Part shown: piece by piece, positions 18,097-27,139 of the stretch
How the letters are laid out: each line of letters opens with the position of its first letter
Position numbering within the stretch: the first letter of the stretch is position 1
DNA from: JABMPR01 sp964508765
GTDB lineage: Bacteria > Fidelibacterota > UBA8477 > JABMPR01
Assembly: GCA_964508765.1 (NCBI GenBank)
Contig: CAZDVD010000012.1
Location: forward strand, 1 to 64,000
Direction: 5' to 3'
Length of the DNA: 64,000 nucleotides
Notes under the pieces: generated by a model
What the model was told of the DNA's origin: nothing
What the model saw: only the letters and a program-made list of their open reading frames with translations
Database searches by the model: none
Made by a program: the position numbers and the translations under genes

Positions 18097-19230
18097 ATGC
18101 GCAAAAAAGTAGTCGTATTGGGTGCAGGTATGGTGGGAAGAGCTATGGCTATCGATTTGAGCAAACAGAATGACGTGCTTTCTGTTGACCGTGATACCAG
18201 AGCGCTAGAATTTCTCTCTGGATATCCAAATCTGACTACTAAAAAAGCAGATTTAGCGAGTGCTGAAGTAATTACTTCAGTCATCGCCGATGCAGATATC
18301 GTGGTGGGTGCTGTGCCAGGGTTTATGGGCTTTGAAACATTGAGAACCGTGATTGAGGCGGGGAAGAACATTGTGGATATTTCATTTTTTCCTGAGGACC
18401 CCTTTGAGCTGGATGCGCTGGCAAGATCTAAAGGTGTGATTGCTGTTATGGATGCAGGGGTCGCCCCGGGAATGAGCAATCTCATTTTAGGTTCTTATCA
18501 GGGTAAAAATGAGATTACAGACTTCACTTGTTATGTTGGTGGGCTACCCTGGGAACGTACCTGGCCATATGAGTATAAAGCACCCTTTTCACCCATTGAT
18601 GTCATCGAAGAATACACCCGACCCTCACGCATTGTTGAAAACAGTAGTATTGTTCAAAAAGTAGCGCTTTCGGAACCAGAACTGATTGATTTTCCTGAAG
18701 TGGGAACCCTGGAAGCCTTCAATACAGATGGTTTGAGAAGTTTGATTCACACCATGAAAATCCCCAATATGAAAGAAAAGACTCTACGCTATCCTGGACA
18801 TATTGAACTTATGCGAGTCCTCCGTGAAACCGGATTTTTTGGTGAGGAGAAGATCCCAATTGGGGATCAAAACATCAGACCCATCGATTTGACCACAGCC
18901 CTGCTATTTCCAAAATGGAAACTGGGTGACGAGGAAGAGGAATTCACCATTATGAATATCCTCATCGAGGGTTTGGATGCAGGCAAGAAATTTAAACATA
19001 AGTATGCCTTGTTGGATCGCTATGATCCAGCCACCAAAACATCCTCCATGGCCAGGACCACCGGTTATACCTGCACCGCAGTGACCCAGCTTGTTTTGGA
19101 TGGCCAATATGAACTTGAGGGCATCAGTCCCCCCGAGTTTGTGGGTGAAACACAGGGTTGTCTTGAAACAGTTTTCAAATATCTCGAGGCAAGAGGCGTG
19201 ATGTATACGAAAAGTTCACAGGAGGCTTAA
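18097..19230 (+). CDS. Saccharopine dehydrogenase-family oxidoreductase
   Basis: 377 residues. I chose ATG 18097, preceded by 'AGGAATTAG', rather than the GTG at 18061. The N-terminal Rossmann motif 'VVVLGAGMVGRAMA' binds NAD(P). The middle matches the saccharopine dehydrogenase / lysine 6-dehydrogenase group ('VMDAGVAPGMSNLILG'), and the C-terminal part has the family's 'TLRYPGHIELMRVLRETGFF'. Likely reactions are oxidative deamination in lysine breakdown or a related amino-acid step. It sits 9 bp before an amino-acid permease gene on the same strand, which fits uptake plus catabolism of one amino acid. Confidence 0.85.
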   Translation: MRKKVVVLGAGMVGRAMAIDLSKQNDVLSVDRDTRALEFLSGYPNLTTKKADLASAEVITSVIADADIVVGAVPGFMGFETLRTVIEAGKNIVDISFFPEDPFELDALARSKGVIAVMDAGVAPGMSNLILGSYQGKNEITDFTCYVGGLPWERTWPYEYKAPFSPIDVIEEYTRPSRIVENSSIVQKVALSEPELIDFPEVGTLEAFNTDGLRSLIHTMKIPNMKEKTLRYPGHIELMRVLRETGFFGEEKIPIGDQNIRPIDLTTALLFPKWKLGDEEEEFTIMNILIEGLDAGKKFKHKYALLDRYDPATKTSSMARTTGYTCTAVTQLVLDGQYELEGISPPEFVGETQGCLETVFKYLEARGVMYTKSSQEA

Positions 19231-19239
19231 CACTCAGTT

Positions 19240-20661
19240 TTGAAGGTTACAAAAGCCACAAAAGGATTGTCGCTCTGGACTTTGGTCATGTTGATCTTTG
19301 TCCCCACCTTTGGGTTTAATAATATCACTTCTAATGGTGTGGCTCTGGGTCCTGCAGCTGTGCCGTCCTGGATGCTGGTCTGTATCTTCTACTTTTTACC
19401 CCTTACAGCAATCATTGCTGAGCTGGCTTCGGTAAACGAACACAAGAGCGGTGGAATCTACAGCTGGATAGCAACCAGCCTGGGGCATCGCTGGGCCTTC
19501 TTTGGAACCTGGTCGTATTTCATTGCCAATTTGTTCTATCTGCAGTTTGTATTTGCCAGAATCCCTGTGATGACATCCTGGGCGCTGTTTGGAGAAAATC
19601 GTTTTACTGATGCGAATGTTGAGCTACTACCCTATTATTCCATCTTGTTGTGTCTGATATTGACATGGATCGCCAGTCGTGGAGTCCGTTCTTTTTCCAA
19701 ACTGAGTAATCTGGGTGGCAAGTTGACCTTCGTTGTAACAGGTGGATTTATTGTATTTGCTTTCCTGGCCTACCTAAAAGGCACTCCCTCAGCTACAGAG
19801 TTTACCGTGGAAAGCATGATGCCTGATTTTTCCACAAGTTATTTTGCGACTTTCTCATGGCTCTTGTTGGCTGTGGCTGGTGCCGAAGTGGCTGGAACCT
19901 ATATCCATGAGGTTGAGAATCCCCTACGCAATTTTCCCCGAGGTGTGATTATGGCTACCATGCTGGTGGGGGTGGCATATATCCTGGGCTCGTTTGCTGT
20001 AGGCCTGGTAGCTCCTCCAGAAGTTTTGGCTGAGGCGGGTTTGAAGGATGCGATTTTTGTGGTCCATAAACTGTTGGCGGAGAGTTTTGGTGTCAATGGT
20101 ATCCTGGTCGTGCGGTTGTTTGCTTTGATTTTGGTGGTGACCTCGGTGGCTGCCTATGTGGTTTGGATCGAATCTCCCTTGCGTGCCATGTTTTCTGAGG
20201 TGCCTGAGGGTACCTTCCCGGAAATTTTGACTCGCAAAAATGCCGACGGTGGACTGAGTCATGCCTTGTGGATTCAAGCTGGGGTGGTGATAGTGCTTAT
20301 CGCCATTCCATTGATTGGTCTGGAATCAATCGATGCATTTTTTCGATTGGTTACTGACCTGACTGCCTTGAGTCTGGTGATACCCTATATGATTTTAGCT
20401 GCAGCCTACCTGGTTTTTCGAAAAAACAATAATCCCGGTCCCTTTACCATGATGCGCTCAAATAAACTGGCGCTCGGAGTGGCAATGGGAACTCTGGTTA
20501 TCAGCATTGCAGCATTTTTTGGAGCAGGTATTGATTATTATGTCGACGCCGAAACAAGTTGGGATGCTGCTAAAGCCATCATGATGACCTATGGTGGCCC
20601 CATCGTGTTGATTGCTCTGGGTTATGGACTCACCCATTTCCACAAAAGTTCTGCAGGCTAG
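19240..20661 (+). CDS. APC-superfamily amino-acid permease
   Basis: 473 residues with about 12 transmembrane helices. The TM1 region contains 'FGFNNITSNGVALGP', and the next helices 'IAELASVNEHKSGGIYSWI' match the APC family, near the glutamate:GABA antiporter branch. The start is TTG at 19240, 14 nt after AGGAGG. It is probably co-transcribed with the saccharopine-dehydrogenase-like gene, so it may import lysine or a related substrate; the substrate cannot be read from sequence. Confidence 0.85.
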   Translation: MKVTKATKGLSLWTLVMLIFVPTFGFNNITSNGVALGPAAVPSWMLVCIFYFLPLTAIIAELASVNEHKSGGIYSWIATSLGHRWAFFGTWSYFIANLFYLQFVFARIPVMTSWALFGENRFTDANVELLPYYSILLCLILTWIASRGVRSFSKLSNLGGKLTFVVTGGFIVFAFLAYLKGTPSATEFTVESMMPDFSTSYFATFSWLLLAVAGAEVAGTYIHEVENPLRNFPRGVIMATMLVGVAYILGSFAVGLVAPPEVLAEAGLKDAIFVVHKLLAESFGVNGILVVRLFALILVVTSVAAYVVWIESPLRAMFSEVPEGTFPEILTRKNADGGLSHALWIQAGVVIVLIAIPLIGLESIDAFFRLVTDLTALSLVIPYMILAAAYLVFRKNNNPGPFTMMRSNKLALGVAMGTLVISIAAFFGAGIDYYVDAETSWDAAKAIMMTYGGPIVLIALGYGLTHFHKSSAG

Positions 20662-20701
20662 CGGCAGATAAAAATTCAGGGGGAAAGATGAAGGAGTTTG
20701 T

Positions 20702-21646
20702 ATGAAAAATATGGTGTTCGGAACCGGTCCCCTGGCCTGGTGGGTCATGCAGACTCTCCTAGAGAAGGGCGATACCGTTGCTCTGGCCAGTCGCAGCGGA
20801 AAAATTAATAATACGCTTCCAGATAAAGTTGAAATACATGCCTGTGATGCAACCCAACCTGATGAGGTTGCCAATGTCTGTCAGGATATGGATGCAGTCT
20901 ATTTTTGTGCCATGCCGCCTTATACCAATTGGCCTGATCTGTTTCCACCCCTGGTGGTTGGTTTTCTAAAGGGGGTTGCCAGAACCAAAGCAAAAGTGAT
21001 TTTTGGTGATAACCTGTACCTATATGGACCCACCCAGGGAACCCGCATAAACGAAACCGTCGCCCATGAAGCTGCCGGCCATAAAGGTCGTACCAGAGAA
21101 TTTGTGGCGCGTCAGTTTATGGCCGCACACGAACGGGAGGATAACCTGATCACCATAGGTCGCGCTTCTGATTTTTACGGTCCCCAGACACTGAATGCTG
21201 TTTTGGGTGAAATGTTTTTCAAGCCGGCTTTGGCAGGTAAAACCGTCAATCTTTTGGGAGATATTGACCTGCCTCATACCTTCAGCTATATCAAAGATTT
21301 CGCAAAGGGGCTGGTCACCCTGGGCAATAATGAATCTGCTTTTGGAGAAGCCTGGCACACGCCCAACGCACCCACAGTTTCAACCCGGGATATGCTCAAA
21401 CTGATCGAAGCAGAGCTTGAGAGTGAAATCAAAGTCCGTGTAGCTGGCAATACCATGATTTCCTTGTTGGGCATTTTCAGTCCAATGATTAAAGAGACCA
21501 AAGAAATGATGTACACCTGGGAAGAACCCTATGTCGTGGATCATTCCAAGTTTGAAGCAGCTTTCGGAGCTGAGATCACCAGCCATGAGGTTGCCATAAA
21601 AGAAACTGCCGCCTGGTTCAAAAAACATCTAAACTCAGAAGAATGA
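20702..21646 (+). CDS. NAD(P)-dependent epimerase/dehydratase-family protein
   Basis: 314 residues, extended SDR fold. A glycine-rich N-terminal motif reads 'VFGTGPLAWWV'. A substrate-domain stretch contains 'DNLYLYGP' where the family usually has its catalytic tyrosine. 'IGRASDFYGP' and 'TFSYIKDFAKGL' are typical of NAD-dependent epimerases. The substrate is unknown. Its stop overlaps the start of the next gene (ATGA). Confidence 0.82.
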   Translation: MKNMVFGTGPLAWWVMQTLLEKGDTVALASRSGKINNTLPDKVEIHACDATQPDEVANVCQDMDAVYFCAMPPYTNWPDLFPPLVVGFLKGVARTKAKVIFGDNLYLYGPTQGTRINETVAHEAAGHKGRTREFVARQFMAAHEREDNLITIGRASDFYGPQTLNAVLGEMFFKPALAGKTVNLLGDIDLPHTFSYIKDFAKGLVTLGNNESAFGEAWHTPNAPTVSTRDMLKLIEAELESEIKVRVAGNTMISLLGIFSPMIKETKEMMYTWEEPYVVDHSKFEAAFGAEITSHEVAIKETAAWFKKHLNSEE

Positions 21647-22056
21647 AAAAACTTACCCAGGATCAAATCCTGACATTTCTCCTCTATGTCGGTGCAATCT
21701 ATTTCTTTGGGGTCGCTTTTGTCCATGGTATAGGAACAAAAATACCCGGCTTTTTCGTCTACTATAATGTGCCCTCTTATGCCTATCAGGATCGGATTAT
21801 TTCCTTTCTGTCTTTTGGCTGGGCGGGTCTTTTTTATCTGGCAGCCAGGAAAATGGATGCGGATTTCATCAAGCTTATTCTAAGCATCGGTTTGTTAGCC
21901 ATCATCGCACTGTTATTCAATACCATGATCACAGATTTTAAAGCACTGGATCCATCTGTCAGTGGCACTGACTTTAAATGGATAATCGGCGGGATCATCT
22001 TTTACTGGTTGGGACTTGTGATGCATTCCCGGCAGCACTTCTTCAAAAATAAGTAA
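21643..22056 (+). CDS. Four-helix membrane protein, unknown function
   Basis: 137 residues with four predicted transmembrane helices (about 10-30, 50-67, 78-98, 110-128). It is translationally coupled to the epimerase gene. I do not recognise a family. Confidence 0.7.
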   Translation: MKKLTQDQILTFLLYVGAIYFFGVAFVHGIGTKIPGFFVYYNVPSYAYQDRIISFLSFGWAGLFYLAARKMDADFIKLILSIGLLAIIALLFNTMITDFKALDPSVSGTDFKWIIGGIIFYWLGLVMHSRQHFFKNK

Positions 22057-22127
22057 TGCTTCAAATTGACTGTCCGCTTACTTTATTTCTAGATGAGTTA
22101 CATAAACTATAAATGGGGGATAACCGT

Positions 22128-22529
22128 ATGTTAAATTGGGATTCCAGCTATAGTGTTGGCGTAAAAGAATTGGATGATCAGCACAAGAAAATGTTTAACC
22201 TTATTCAGGATCTGAAACAATCTCTGGGTATTTCAGACAATCGTGATGCAGTTGTAAAGGTTCTGAATAGTCTGGTTGCCTATACCAAAGATCATTTTGC
22301 CACAGAAGAATTTTATTTCAGGCAATTCGATTATGAGAAGACAGATGACCATATTGACAAACACATTGATCTCATTGCAGCTGTGGAAAAACTCGTTTAT
22401 CAATTTGAAATTGGTGAAACTCTTGATGTTAATCTAGTCATGGATTTTCTCAATACCTGGTGGTCAGAGCATATCCTAGGAGCAGATCAAGAGTATGTAA
22501 ATTGTTTTAAAAGGAACGGTCTTGCTTAA
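22128..22529 (+). CDS. Bacteriohemerythrin
   Basis: About 133 residues from ATG 22128, preceded by 'GGGGGAT'; an in-frame ATG at 22113 lacks a ribosome-binding site. It has the di-iron hemerythrin ligand pattern: 'DDQHKKMF', 'DHFATEE', 'HIDKHID' and 'WWSEHILGADQEY'. It binds O2 reversibly and would fit oxygen storage or sensing in a cell that uses a high-affinity cbb3 oxidase. No signalling domain is fused. Confidence 0.92.
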   Translation: MLNWDSSYSVGVKELDDQHKKMFNLIQDLKQSLGISDNRDAVVKVLNSLVAYTKDHFATEEFYFRQFDYEKTDDHIDKHIDLIAAVEKLVYQFEIGETLDVNLVMDFLNTWWSEHILGADQEYVNCFKRNGLA

Positions 22530-22541
22530 AAAGGTCTCTTT

Positions 22542-23075
22542 GTGAAAATCAGGCGCAGCGCCCGTACCATACTGGCTACCCTCGTGGTGTTGTCCGTTTT
22601 TACCTTGCTAACTGCGTGGCACAATGAGGCTCCCAACCAACGCTCTGAACCTGAGAAACAGTCTTTGATCAAACAGCTCAGTCTCAAGAACCCCAAGCTA
22701 CAACTTCTCATAAAAGCCATGAAGTCATGGGATACTTCCCATGGTTTTTATCTGGTGGGATCAAGGAACCGTTATTCCTGGCCAGAAGATATTGCCAGAG
22801 CATGCTATTTTGACCCCCTTGCTGTGCAGAGCATGGCCTCAAAAGTAAAAATTCCAACCTCCGAGGAAATCGATCTGGTCCGATATCGCAGTCTAGAGGA
22901 TTTTTTGAATATTTTAAGCGAGGCTGAGAAGCAAAAACCGGGAAGTTTGATTCGCCTAAATATCCGGCAATACCAGGTTATCCAGGAACCGCAATTTGCC
23001 TTCTCTTTAAGGTTGGTCATTTCCATCGTTCTGGGTGTCTCAGGATTGTTGGTAGTGAGGTTCTACAACAGATAG
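22542..23075 (+). CDS. Small membrane-anchored protein, unknown function
   Basis: 177 residues from a GTG start, 13 bp after the hemerythrin gene. It has an N-terminal hydrophobic segment (about 8-26) and a C-terminal one (about 155-172), leaving a central domain of about 125 residues outside the membrane. I recognise no family. The spacing suggests an operon with the hemerythrin gene. Confidence 0.6.
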   Translation: MKIRRSARTILATLVVLSVFTLLTAWHNEAPNQRSEPEKQSLIKQLSLKNPKLQLLIKAMKSWDTSHGFYLVGSRNRYSWPEDIARACYFDPLAVQSMASKVKIPTSEEIDLVRYRSLEDFLNILSEAEKQKPGSLIRLNIRQYQVIQEPQFAFSLRLVISIVLGVSGLLVVRFYNR

Positions 23076-23240
23076 CCCACCAACTCTCGTCAAGGCTTAT
23101 CTTAACCCAAATGTTGTTATAAAAACGCAAGAAAACCCATTATCAAAAGGTGGCGAAAACGGCATAAAAAATGTATGTTGAATGCTCAAATGAGTGGCGA
23201 TAAATATCTTGTTAAAATTAATGATAATGAAGGTGTCCAC

Positions 23241-25196
23241 ATGAAACGTAATCAGATTTTTGTTCTGTTAATTCTCGCTTTTTCCCTCGTGTTTTGGTCA
23301 TGCGGTGGTGGCGACAAGCAAGCTTCAGATACTACAGGGGCTGACAACACTGCTCTGGCCAAAGATTTGACCACCCCCGCTGATTCTGGTGGTTATGGCT
23401 TTGAAAAAATAGCAGAAGATTTAGGCTACTCTACCTATGAAATGCAACCTGAAGAACAAATATTCTTTGGTGATCCTCGGGCCAAAAAGGGCGGACTCTT
23501 TCGTCATATTACCACTCGTTTTCCAGCCACGATGCGAACTGAAGGTCAGAATGCTAACTATGTAGAGAATAGCACCATTTCAGGTTTGTGTTATGAGGGC
23601 TTGGTTAACACGCATCCCCTGACGCTTGAGTTCATTCCCTCACTGGCCACTCATTGGAAAATCTCAGATGATAAGATGAAATTCTGGTTCCGTATCAACC
23701 CTGATGCTCGCTGGTCAGATGGTCGTGAGGTTATTGCTGAAGATGTTGTTGCTACCTGGGATCTTCACATGGATGAAACAATTTTATCCCCTTCAGACCA
23801 ATTGGTTTATGGGAAATTTGAAAGACCAGTTATTGAAGGTAAATATATAGTCTCCGTAGTGTGTAAAGAATTGAGCTGGAGAAATTTCCTCTATTTTGGT
23901 GGCAGCATGGTCATTCTACCTTCCCATTACCTTAACCAGATAGATGGATCTGAATATCTCAAAGAATATCAGTTTAAAATGCTTCCCGGTACAGGACCCT
24001 ACGAAATCAAGGAAGATGATATTATCAGCCAGGAATCATTCACTCTCACCCGTAGAGCTGACTACTGGGCCAAAGACGATCCTACCAACAAATACACTTC
24101 AAACTTTGACAAGATCAAATTCATTGTGGTGAAGGACAATAATCCCCTCATCTTTGAAAAATTCAAAAAGAATGAAGCCGATTTTTATACCGTTTCAGGA
24201 GCTCGAGAATGGATTGAAGAGTGTGAAGAGGATTCACTAAATCCCGGTGAAACCAACTGGCCTTACGCGCTGGAAAGAGGATGGATCAAGAAGCATAAAG
24301 TTTACTCAGAGAAACCTGCGGGCACGTCAGGATTTGCATTCAATATGCGCAAATGGCCCTTTGATGATAAACGAGTTCGCATGGCTTTCACTTATCTCTA
24401 CAATCGCGAGAAAATGAATGAAGAGATGTACTACAGTGAATACTCCATGATGAACTCATTGTATTCAGGTTCCGTTTATGAGAATCCCAAAAATGAAAAA
24501 GTTGTTTACTCTCCAGGAAAAGCAGTCAAGCTCCTTGAAGAGGCTGGTTATACTACCAGAAATGATAAGGGATGGCTGGTCCATGAAGATGGTCGGGTCC
24601 TGCGCTTCGAGTTAGCCATCCAAAAAGGTGTGGACTACATGGTGACTCCGGTTCAGCAGATGATGAAAGAATATGGCATTGACATGCAGATCAAATACAT
24701 CGATGGGAATGCCAACTGGAAAAATCTGATGGAACGAAATTTTACCATCTATATGCAAAGCTGGGGTGGTCTGGTTTTCCCCAATCCAGAAACTTCCCTA
24801 AAATCTTCTCTGGCCGATGAAAACAATACCAATAATATCAGCGGATTTAAAAGCGCCAGAGTTGATGAATTGCTACCTGAGTATGATGTGACTTTTAAGC
24901 AGGCTCGTCGTGTTGAAATTATTCGTGAAATTGATGGCATCTACTCGGATATTCATCCAGCAGCCTGGGGTATCGCCAGAAACTATCAACGTGTGTTATT
25001 CTGGGATAAATTTGGTTATCCTGAATATATGGTTGGGCGTTATACTGGTGATTACCGTTCGGTATTTACAAGTTGGTGGTTTGATGCGGACAAAGAAAAA
25101 GCACTTAAAGAGGCTATGGCTAATGAAACTGATCTGCCTAAGGGCGAAGTCGATGTCATGTTCTGGCCTGAATATTTAAAGGCGGATGCTAACTAA
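23241..25196 (+). CDS. Peptide ABC transporter substrate-binding lipoprotein (SBP family 5)
   Basis: About 651 residues. I chose ATG 23241 with 'GAAGGTG' upstream; a TTG at 23175 is in frame. A lipoprotein signal ends 'LVFWSC', followed by a Gly/Asp/Thr linker. The mature protein is a large cluster C (DppA/OppA/YejA-type) binding protein: 'DPRAKKGG' near the mature start, 'WKISDDKMKFWFRINPDARWSDG' in the typical place, and 'NMRKWPFDDKRVRMAF' in the C-lobe. It is over 600 residues, closer in length to YejA than DppA. It delivers peptides to the permease encoded from 25691. Confidence 0.9.
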   Translation: MKRNQIFVLLILAFSLVFWSCGGGDKQASDTTGADNTALAKDLTTPADSGGYGFEKIAEDLGYSTYEMQPEEQIFFGDPRAKKGGLFRHITTRFPATMRTEGQNANYVENSTISGLCYEGLVNTHPLTLEFIPSLATHWKISDDKMKFWFRINPDARWSDGREVIAEDVVATWDLHMDETILSPSDQLVYGKFERPVIEGKYIVSVVCKELSWRNFLYFGGSMVILPSHYLNQIDGSEYLKEYQFKMLPGTGPYEIKEDDIISQESFTLTRRADYWAKDDPTNKYTSNFDKIKFIVVKDNNPLIFEKFKKNEADFYTVSGAREWIEECEEDSLNPGETNWPYALERGWIKKHKVYSEKPAGTSGFAFNMRKWPFDDKRVRMAFTYLYNREKMNEEMYYSEYSMMNSLYSGSVYENPKNEKVVYSPGKAVKLLEEAGYTTRNDKGWLVHEDGRVLRFELAIQKGVDYMVTPVQQMMKEYGIDMQIKYIDGNANWKNLMERNFTIYMQSWGGLVFPNPETSLKSSLADENNTNNISGFKSARVDELLPEYDVTFKQARRVEIIREIDGIYSDIHPAAWGIARNYQRVLFWDKFGYPEYMVGRYTGDYRSVFTSWWFDADKEKALKEAMANETDLPKGEVDVMFWPEYLKADAN

Positions 25197-25241
25197 CAAC
25201 AACGAAAGAATAAGGAAAAAAGAAGAAGGACTATTGAACGA

Positions 25242-25655
25242 TTGGAGCAGAGATATAAGATTGCACTAGATAGCACGACGAATCTTGTGTCAGAACCCGA
25301 ACAAATTTGGGGTCTGAAAGAGAGAATCCGGGCATTTGCTATCAGATGTATCAAGCTTGTATCAGCACTACCCCAAGCAACTGTTGGACAAGTTATTGGG
25401 AAGCAGCCATTACGATCTTCCACCTCAGTGGGTGCAAATTATCGAGCTGCTAGCTTAGCTCAGTCAAAAGCTTCTTTCATTGCAAAACTCAGTATTGTAT
25501 TAGAAGAAGCAGATGAGTGCTCATGTTGGTTAGATTTGATCATAGAAACATAACTATTGAGCAAGACAAAAACCATCGAACTATATGACGAAGCTGTAGA
25601 GTTAATAAAGATATTTGCCGCCTCTCGGATCAATGCCAAGAAACTCAAGAAGTAA
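25242..25655 (+). pseudogene. Four-helix-bundle (S23-like) protein gene with in-frame stop
   Basis: The frame from TTG 25242 encodes the four-helix-bundle family related to 23S rRNA intervening-sequence proteins: 'QPLRSSTSVGANYRAASLAQSKASFIAKLSIVLEEADE' is diagnostic across its 38 residues (only parts quoted here would suffice: 'RSSTSVGANYRAA'). A TAA at 25551-25553 comes right after 'WLDLIIET'. The same frame then continues with the missing fourth helix ('ELYDEAVELIKIFAASR') to a second stop at 25653-25655. It is therefore full length but for one nonsense codon. It sits alone between the binding-protein gene and the permease genes of a peptide importer, a place where no such gene is expected. 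Confidence 0.8.
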
Positions 25656-25690
25656 CAAATTCCTTCTTCCTTATTAATTATTAATTCCCT

Positions 25691-26968
25691 ATGACCACAT
25701 ATTTTATCCGACGTATTTTACTAATGATTCCAACATTCCTGGGGTCAACCATCCTCATTTTTGTCATCCTGCAGATGGCACCTGGCGGTCCTCTCGAGCG
25801 CACTATTCAGCAACTACAGGCTGGTGCCATGCAGCAGGGAGAATCTGCTGGAAGCGTGGGGGATATCATGAGTGGTGGTAGTTCAGTACTACCAGAATCA
25901 GCCCTCCGTGAATTGAGACGTTTTTATGGGTTTGACAAGCCAGTTTATCAGAGATACCTGATCTGGCTCGGTATCTGGCCCCGCGAGATCAAACATCGTG
26001 AGGTAAATTTTAGTGAGGACGTGAAAGAAGTTAGTAAAAACGTGGGTCGTGGTACCTATATGACCCTGCGTCTTGAGGGCAATCAAGTCGGCGTTTATGA
26101 CAAAGAAGGCAACACCAGTACAATCTGGAAAGCAGCCGTGGATGAGACGGTATCCAAAGATGGAAAAATCGTTGCCACTATTTTTCAAACGGAGTTCTCC
26201 GGCATTCTCACTGGTAACCTGGGTACATCCTACACCTATGATCAGCCCGTAACGGAGGTGATGGCCCCGCGCTTTAAAATCTCCATGTTTTTTGGGCTCA
26301 CCGGTTTGTTTCTGTCATATATCGTCTGCATTCCACTTGGAATAAGGAAGGCCCTCAATCATGGTTCAGCCTTTGATTTTCTTTCCAGTGTAGTTGTCTT
26401 TGCAGCCTATTCCATCCCGGGATATGCCCTGGGTGCTGTTTTGCTCGTTCTGCTGGGAGGGGGATCCTTTTGGGATATTTTCCCACTGGGTGGTTTCCGC
26501 TCGCCTACTGAAGTGTGGGAAGCTATGACACTCTGGGAGCAGATAAAGGATCAACTATGGCATGCAATTCTGCCCATCATTTCCTGGTCAATTGGTAGTT
26601 TTGCAGGCTTAACCATTTTAATGAAGAACAGTCTCCTTGAAAATATCTCTCAGGATTATATCAGAACAGCCTTCGCCAAAGGGTTGCAGGAAAATAGAGT
26701 TATCTGGGTGCATGCTATCAGAAATTCAGTGATTCCAATTGCCTCTAGTATTGGTGGCGTCATAGGCGTGGTTATCTCAGGTTCCTACCTTATCGAAAAA
26801 GTTTTCAATATTGATGGTTTTGGAAAAATGGGTTTCCAGGCCATTCTGGATCGTGATTACCCCATTACGCTGGGATTTCTCGTGATTGTGGTGATGATCA
26901 GACTTGTATCCAATATCCTGTCCGATATTGCCCTGGCAACCGTTGACCCTAGAATAAGATTTAAATAG
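25691..26968 (+). CDS. Peptide ABC transporter permease, OppB/YejB type, with extra segment
   Basis: 425 residues, versus 300-370 usual. TM1 is at about 8-30. The extracytoplasmic part 'RFYGFDKPVYQRYLIWLG' (77-94) normally runs almost straight into 'GNLGTSY', but here residues about 95-169 form an inserted hydrophilic, beta-like segment before 'GILTGNLGTSYTYDQPV'. The rest is a standard permease with about five more helices and the EAA loop ('YIRTAFAKGLQENRVIWVHAIRNS'). It forms the translocation channel together with the OppC-like partner. The inserted segment could contact the binding protein. Confidence 0.88.
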   Translation: MTTYFIRRILLMIPTFLGSTILIFVILQMAPGGPLERTIQQLQAGAMQQGESAGSVGDIMSGGSSVLPESALRELRRFYGFDKPVYQRYLIWLGIWPREIKHREVNFSEDVKEVSKNVGRGTYMTLRLEGNQVGVYDKEGNTSTIWKAAVDETVSKDGKIVATIFQTEFSGILTGNLGTSYTYDQPVTEVMAPRFKISMFFGLTGLFLSYIVCIPLGIRKALNHGSAFDFLSSVVVFAAYSIPGYALGAVLLVLLGGGSFWDIFPLGGFRSPTEVWEAMTLWEQIKDQLWHAILPIISWSIGSFAGLTILMKNSLLENISQDYIRTAFAKGLQENRVIWVHAIRNSVIPIASSIGGVIGVVISGSYLIEKVFNIDGFGKMGFQAILDRDYPITLGFLVIVVMIRLVSNILSDIALATVDPRIRFK

Positions 26969-27000
26969 TGAAGATCATTGATACAAAAAGATTTATGGGT

Positions 27001-27114
27001 GTCATCCTGAGCCGAGCTTGCCCTGAGCTTGTCGAAGGGAAGGATAGACACATCAATAGTAACCGTCATGTTTTACTTCGACAAAGCTCAGCACAGGCTT
27101 GGCCCAGCAAGACA
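27001..27114. repeat. Dispersed 'GTCATCCTGAGC / CTTCGAC..GCTCAG' repeat inside the opp operon
   Basis: Starts GTCATCCTGAGC, contains 'GAGCTTGTCGAAGGGA' and then the roughly inverted 'CTTCGACAAAGCTCAGCACAGGCTT'. It occupies the 171-bp gap between the OppB- and OppC-like genes. Related pieces lie at 40129-40225, 48351-48380, 48571-48620 and 49308-49356. Confidence 0.65.
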
Positions 27115-27139
27115 AACCTTGATAAGAAAAAAATAGATT

